NCBI GenBank assembly: GCA_951799405.1
Contig: OX637345.1
Location: 12,276,001-12,340,000 of the forward strand
Reading direction: 5' to 3'
Length of the DNA: 64,000 nt
Source of the DNA: Agapetus fuscipes
Lineage: Eukaryota > Arthropoda > Insecta > Trichoptera > Glossosomatidae
The notes under the pieces are model-generated. The model searched no databases and was not told the origin of the DNA. It was given only the letters and a program-made list of their open reading frames with translations. Below, one piece after another: positions 61,050 through 64,000 of this stretch; the first letter of the stretch is position 1; each line of letters opens with the position of its first letter. The position numbers and the translations under genes were made by a program.

Positions 61050-61460
61050 CTATAAAATAGGAACAAAAAGAAAGACAACAAAATTAATAAACAAACATAA
61101 AATGTGTAGGTAATTTTTTTTGATATTTCTGGAATATTTTGTGAATTATTTTGATTGTTTTTGACATGACTCTGAAGCCGTAGGCATGTTTTAGAAGAAT
61201 TTAATGTGCATATTTCAACTATTCAATCATTAATCTATCTAATAATAGATACCAGTAATGTAGAAGAAATCATTTCTGGAGGTTTCTTTGATGAATTCTT
61301 ATCTGAGCTTTCTGACAAAGTTTTTTCCTGTATGAATACCAAAGCCATTTTATTTAATCTCTACTAACTTTTATAGAACTAAAACAATTCTATTAAAACA
61401 CTGTTTTATTTTCACTCAACTTCATTTGTTTGGCCATTTTATTGTTTATTTCGGCCACAT

Positions 61461-61711
61461 CGCACGCTTAATAATAAAGAGCAATAATAAAAAAATTGGG
61501 AAAATCAAGATTTTGTAATAAAACACAAGAACAATGCGAGAAGAATAGGTAGAATGCGACAGCCGTTCAATTTGGACGAATATGACCGAGATAAAACATC
61601 GGTCGCCTTTTTCATCCCATACAAGTTGTACCTACTGGTTGTCTGAACTTTAAACGTAATTTCACAACATTCTTATTTTTTGAGTTGTTGCTCTTTATGA
61701 TTAAGCGTGCG
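61461..61711. mobile_element. MITE F copy 2 (uninterrupted)
   Basis: 251 bp with terminal inverted repeats cgcacgcttaataataaaga / tctttatgattaagcgtgcg. In reverse complement it matches both halves of the copy at 23996-25541 and runs across gaacggctgtcgcattctac without the RTE. Confidence 0.87.
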
Positions 61712-61717
61712 AAATAA

Positions 61718-61912
61718 TAAGAAATGAGAAAATATTCACTCCTAATCTCATCAAATAAGGAAAAATTGTTACTACGACAGGCTCCAATCGAAGGAGAATA
61801 TATTCATTGAAGAACCTGATACAGTGGTTTGGCAAAAGAAAAAGACACCTCTTTTGTTCAGCATTATCTAAAGTACAAATAGCTTTGACGATTGCCAATC
61901 TTCACTGAAGAT
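61718..61912 (+). pseudogene. Reverse-transcriptase C-terminal remnant
   Basis: Broken frames read RNEKIFTPNLI, SLKNLIQWFGKRKRHLF and SKVQIALTIANLH. Same family as the remnant at 36560-36800. Confidence 0.65.
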
Positions 61913-62399
61913 GCTCAAAAAAAGAAGGAGCTTCCATTCACAAAATACTACAAAGATATCGAAAGTGAGCAACAAATGTAGTGATTATAAAATTCATGCT
62001 CTGGTTATATGTAAAATAATAATAATATTAATAAATAAATAAGGAAACAAAAGATAAATGTTGATGCATCATTTTCCCGAGCAGCAGCCAAAACCTGGAG
62101 AAGAACATTATCCATAATAATAATAAGGAAAAGATTAATATAAATAATAAGAAAATTAATAGTAATTATTATTATAAACTGAAATGTGAAGGTTCAAAAG
62201 AAACGGTGCTTTGTAGTAATCAAATAAGTAATCTGGCACATCTAGATGGCATTTCATTTTCAAGATGCTTTTTTTGTACATTTAATAAGAAATGAGAAAT
62301 TCCAAAAAATAAAAAATCTAATTTATTCTTATTATCATTGTGACATTGATAGTCTACGATCTTTAATATAAGTTAGATAGAGATATCAACATTTGAGGT

Positions 62400-62585
62400 G
62401 CATTGTCCATGCAGACACAAGCAGGGGCAAGCAGGTTTACGCTTCCACATACCGCATGTGTATGTAGGTACACAAGACCATCTGCACCTCAAATAAACAT
62501 TAACTATGCAACTCTTCCTGTTTTTTTAAACATGGATAGCTTTGCCGTGCTTTTTTTACAGTATTGGTAGTCAACCTCCCACTTG
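62400..62585 (-). repeat. Repeat C copy C7, diverged
   Basis: Reverse: acgcttccacataccgcatg, cacctcaaataaacattaac and gcaactcttcctg; the interior is diverged. Confidence 0.6.
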
Positions 62586-62621
62586 TCAAAATTAGAAACG
62601 AAATCATAGAGCAGAGTAAGT

Positions 62622-62803
62622 AGTCTCGTCAAATTTATAGATCTTATCATAGGATAACAAAAGTTATCCAACATGGCCGCATCTTAACAGCTGATCGGAT
62701 TGTCAAATGTGTTTCAAATAAATTGTTTGATCGCACATTTGTTTACACGTCATGTTGAATTGCTTTGTCATAATATGATAAGATCCACGGATGTGACGAG
62801 ACT
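62622..62803. mobile_element. MITE H copy 3, diverged
   Basis: 182 bp with about 30-bp imperfect inverted ends agtctcgtcaaatttatag / ggatgtgacgagact. The interior (atccaacatggccgc, cagctgatcgg) resembles copies 1 and 2. Confidence 0.65.
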
Positions 62804-64000
62804 GAATCCCCAAGGCTAAATAACAAATGCACAATGTTTTTTCAATTACTTATTTTGGAAGTTCCCATTTTTAAGTGATATTCATTCTTTTTCAAATTGA
62901 AAAGAATAAGATGGTGCTGGACTATCCAAACTGTGCTGACGAATACAATAATCATAGAATGAATATTTTGATGAAGGAAGTTTGACAATACACAGATGAA
63001 TGATGACAAACAAGATGGTGGACAACACAACATGACATTTGACACAAAATGGAGGATGGAAACAGTCAAAATGGTGGTGATACTGCTTATTTCCAATAGT
63101 GATACACAACACAACTTTGTTTCATTCTTATATCATTACATTCATCTTATTCTTTAAAACATGCTTCATTCTTACATTTCATATTATGTTTTGTTTCATT
63201 TTTAACACTTAAACGAAATATTACAAATATTATTTATTGTCAAACTAGCACTTCGATTCAAAAACATAAGACAATGAGTTAATTTAAGCATATTGCCATC
63301 TGTAGAGACCGACTAAAAGCAAAATGATTGTTGTAATCCTAACCATAACTAGAACTTATGCCCGCGGATGCAAGATAAAATAAAATAATTCTGATACTAC
63401 TTACTAATATTTTGTTGTGCCTAATAATTAGTTAATTATTGACTTTTATCATTATTTTAAATTCTGATTTTAAAGCAAACATTTTTTCCTTTTTTCATAC
63501 AAATAAATTTGAAAAAAAAATCTTGAAGAGCATTATATAAGGAGTATAAAATAAACACTCTTAGAAGTATTTGAAAGTGTTAAACAAAGTTGGTTTCTCA
63601 TACTGCATTAATTAAATGAGTTTGTTTTATTAATTGTTTTGTGTTCTTTGATATTAGTTGTGTGCCTATATAGACATTTATACATTTTGTACATAAAATA
63701 AACAAAAACTGCATCCCAACAAACATTCCTGAAACGGAAAAGAAATGATGATAAACAGCAATAAGATTGAGAGGAAGTGAAGAACAAAATCAGAGGGGTG
63801 CTTTGAAATACCTTTAGAAAGATACAAACAAAATAAGAATGGAGAGTCTAAAAGAACAAAAAATATACTTTTGAGAAGATAATTGAGACCACATGAAAGG
63901 AAATTAGAGATTGAGAAGATACCTAATTGTAACGGGATGAAAAGACTAGTGTTTGTTTGAAGAAGAGTATTGAATGTTTAAGACAAAATAAAAATAAGAG

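Larger units (their letters stand above)
61050..64000 (-). other. Upstream intron (partial), no exon found
   Basis: Nearly 3 kb beyond exon 1 with no Ig, Fn3 or PEVK-like coding on the minus strand. It holds MITE F copy 2, a reverse-transcriptase remnant, repeat C copy C7 and MITE H copy 3. The stretch 62830-64000 is AT-rich with nothing recognised. Confidence 0.65.

Noticed and set aside
62842..63114. 90-codon minus-strand frame upstream of exon 1
   Set aside because: Hydrophobic, Cys/Ile/Ser-rich translation of AT-rich DNA with no Ig, Fn3 or PEVK character and no supporting splice pattern.

Overview
This is a eukaryotic, almost certainly insect, genomic window. It is filled end to end by one giant muscle gene on the minus strand. 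I reconstructed 66 consecutive coding exons (61049 down to 619) that join in one open frame of 16,612 bp (5,537 complete codons). Intron phases match at every junction, and all introns follow GT-AG. The product is projectin, the arthropod twitchin/titin-like kinase of the sarcomere (Drosophila bent, bt). The exon-split core and AT-rich, repeat-laden introns suggest a non-dipteran insect; I cannot name the order from sequence alone.

Layout in transcription order (right to left). 61050-64000 is intron with no recognisable exon, and the gene start lies off the right edge. Exons 1-8 (61049-54016) encode five tandem Ig domains. Exons 9 to part of 61 encode 14 regular Fn3-Fn3-Ig modules, the count I remember for the projectin core. 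The giant exon 61 (4996-9984, 1,663 codons) carries the end of module 11, modules 12-14, an Fn3-Fn3-Fn3-Ig block and Fn3-Fn3 plus half an Ig. Exons 62-66 finish that Ig and begin a final Fn3-Fn3-Fn3 run. The kinase domain and C-terminal Ig domains lie beyond the left edge.

Everything else is intronic and rich in transposons. There is a nearly intact jockey/CR1-type LINE (48097-51360). An RTE-type LINE 3' half is nested inside a MITE, and an empty copy of that MITE occurs elsewhere in the window. Several reverse-transcriptase C-terminal remnants are present. Two tRNA-headed SINE units (A and B) twice form the same A-B dimer. Another dispersed repeat (C) ends in TTAGA repeats. A 696-bp foldback element is flanked by TTAA. 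Inverted-repeat MITEs, long hairpins and several minisatellites are also present. One intronic tandem array has copied an exon-intron border and so carries decoy splice donors.

No second host gene, RNA gene, operon or CRISPR array is supported. The biology of the window is one elastic sarcomere protein plus intron colonisation by mobile DNA.
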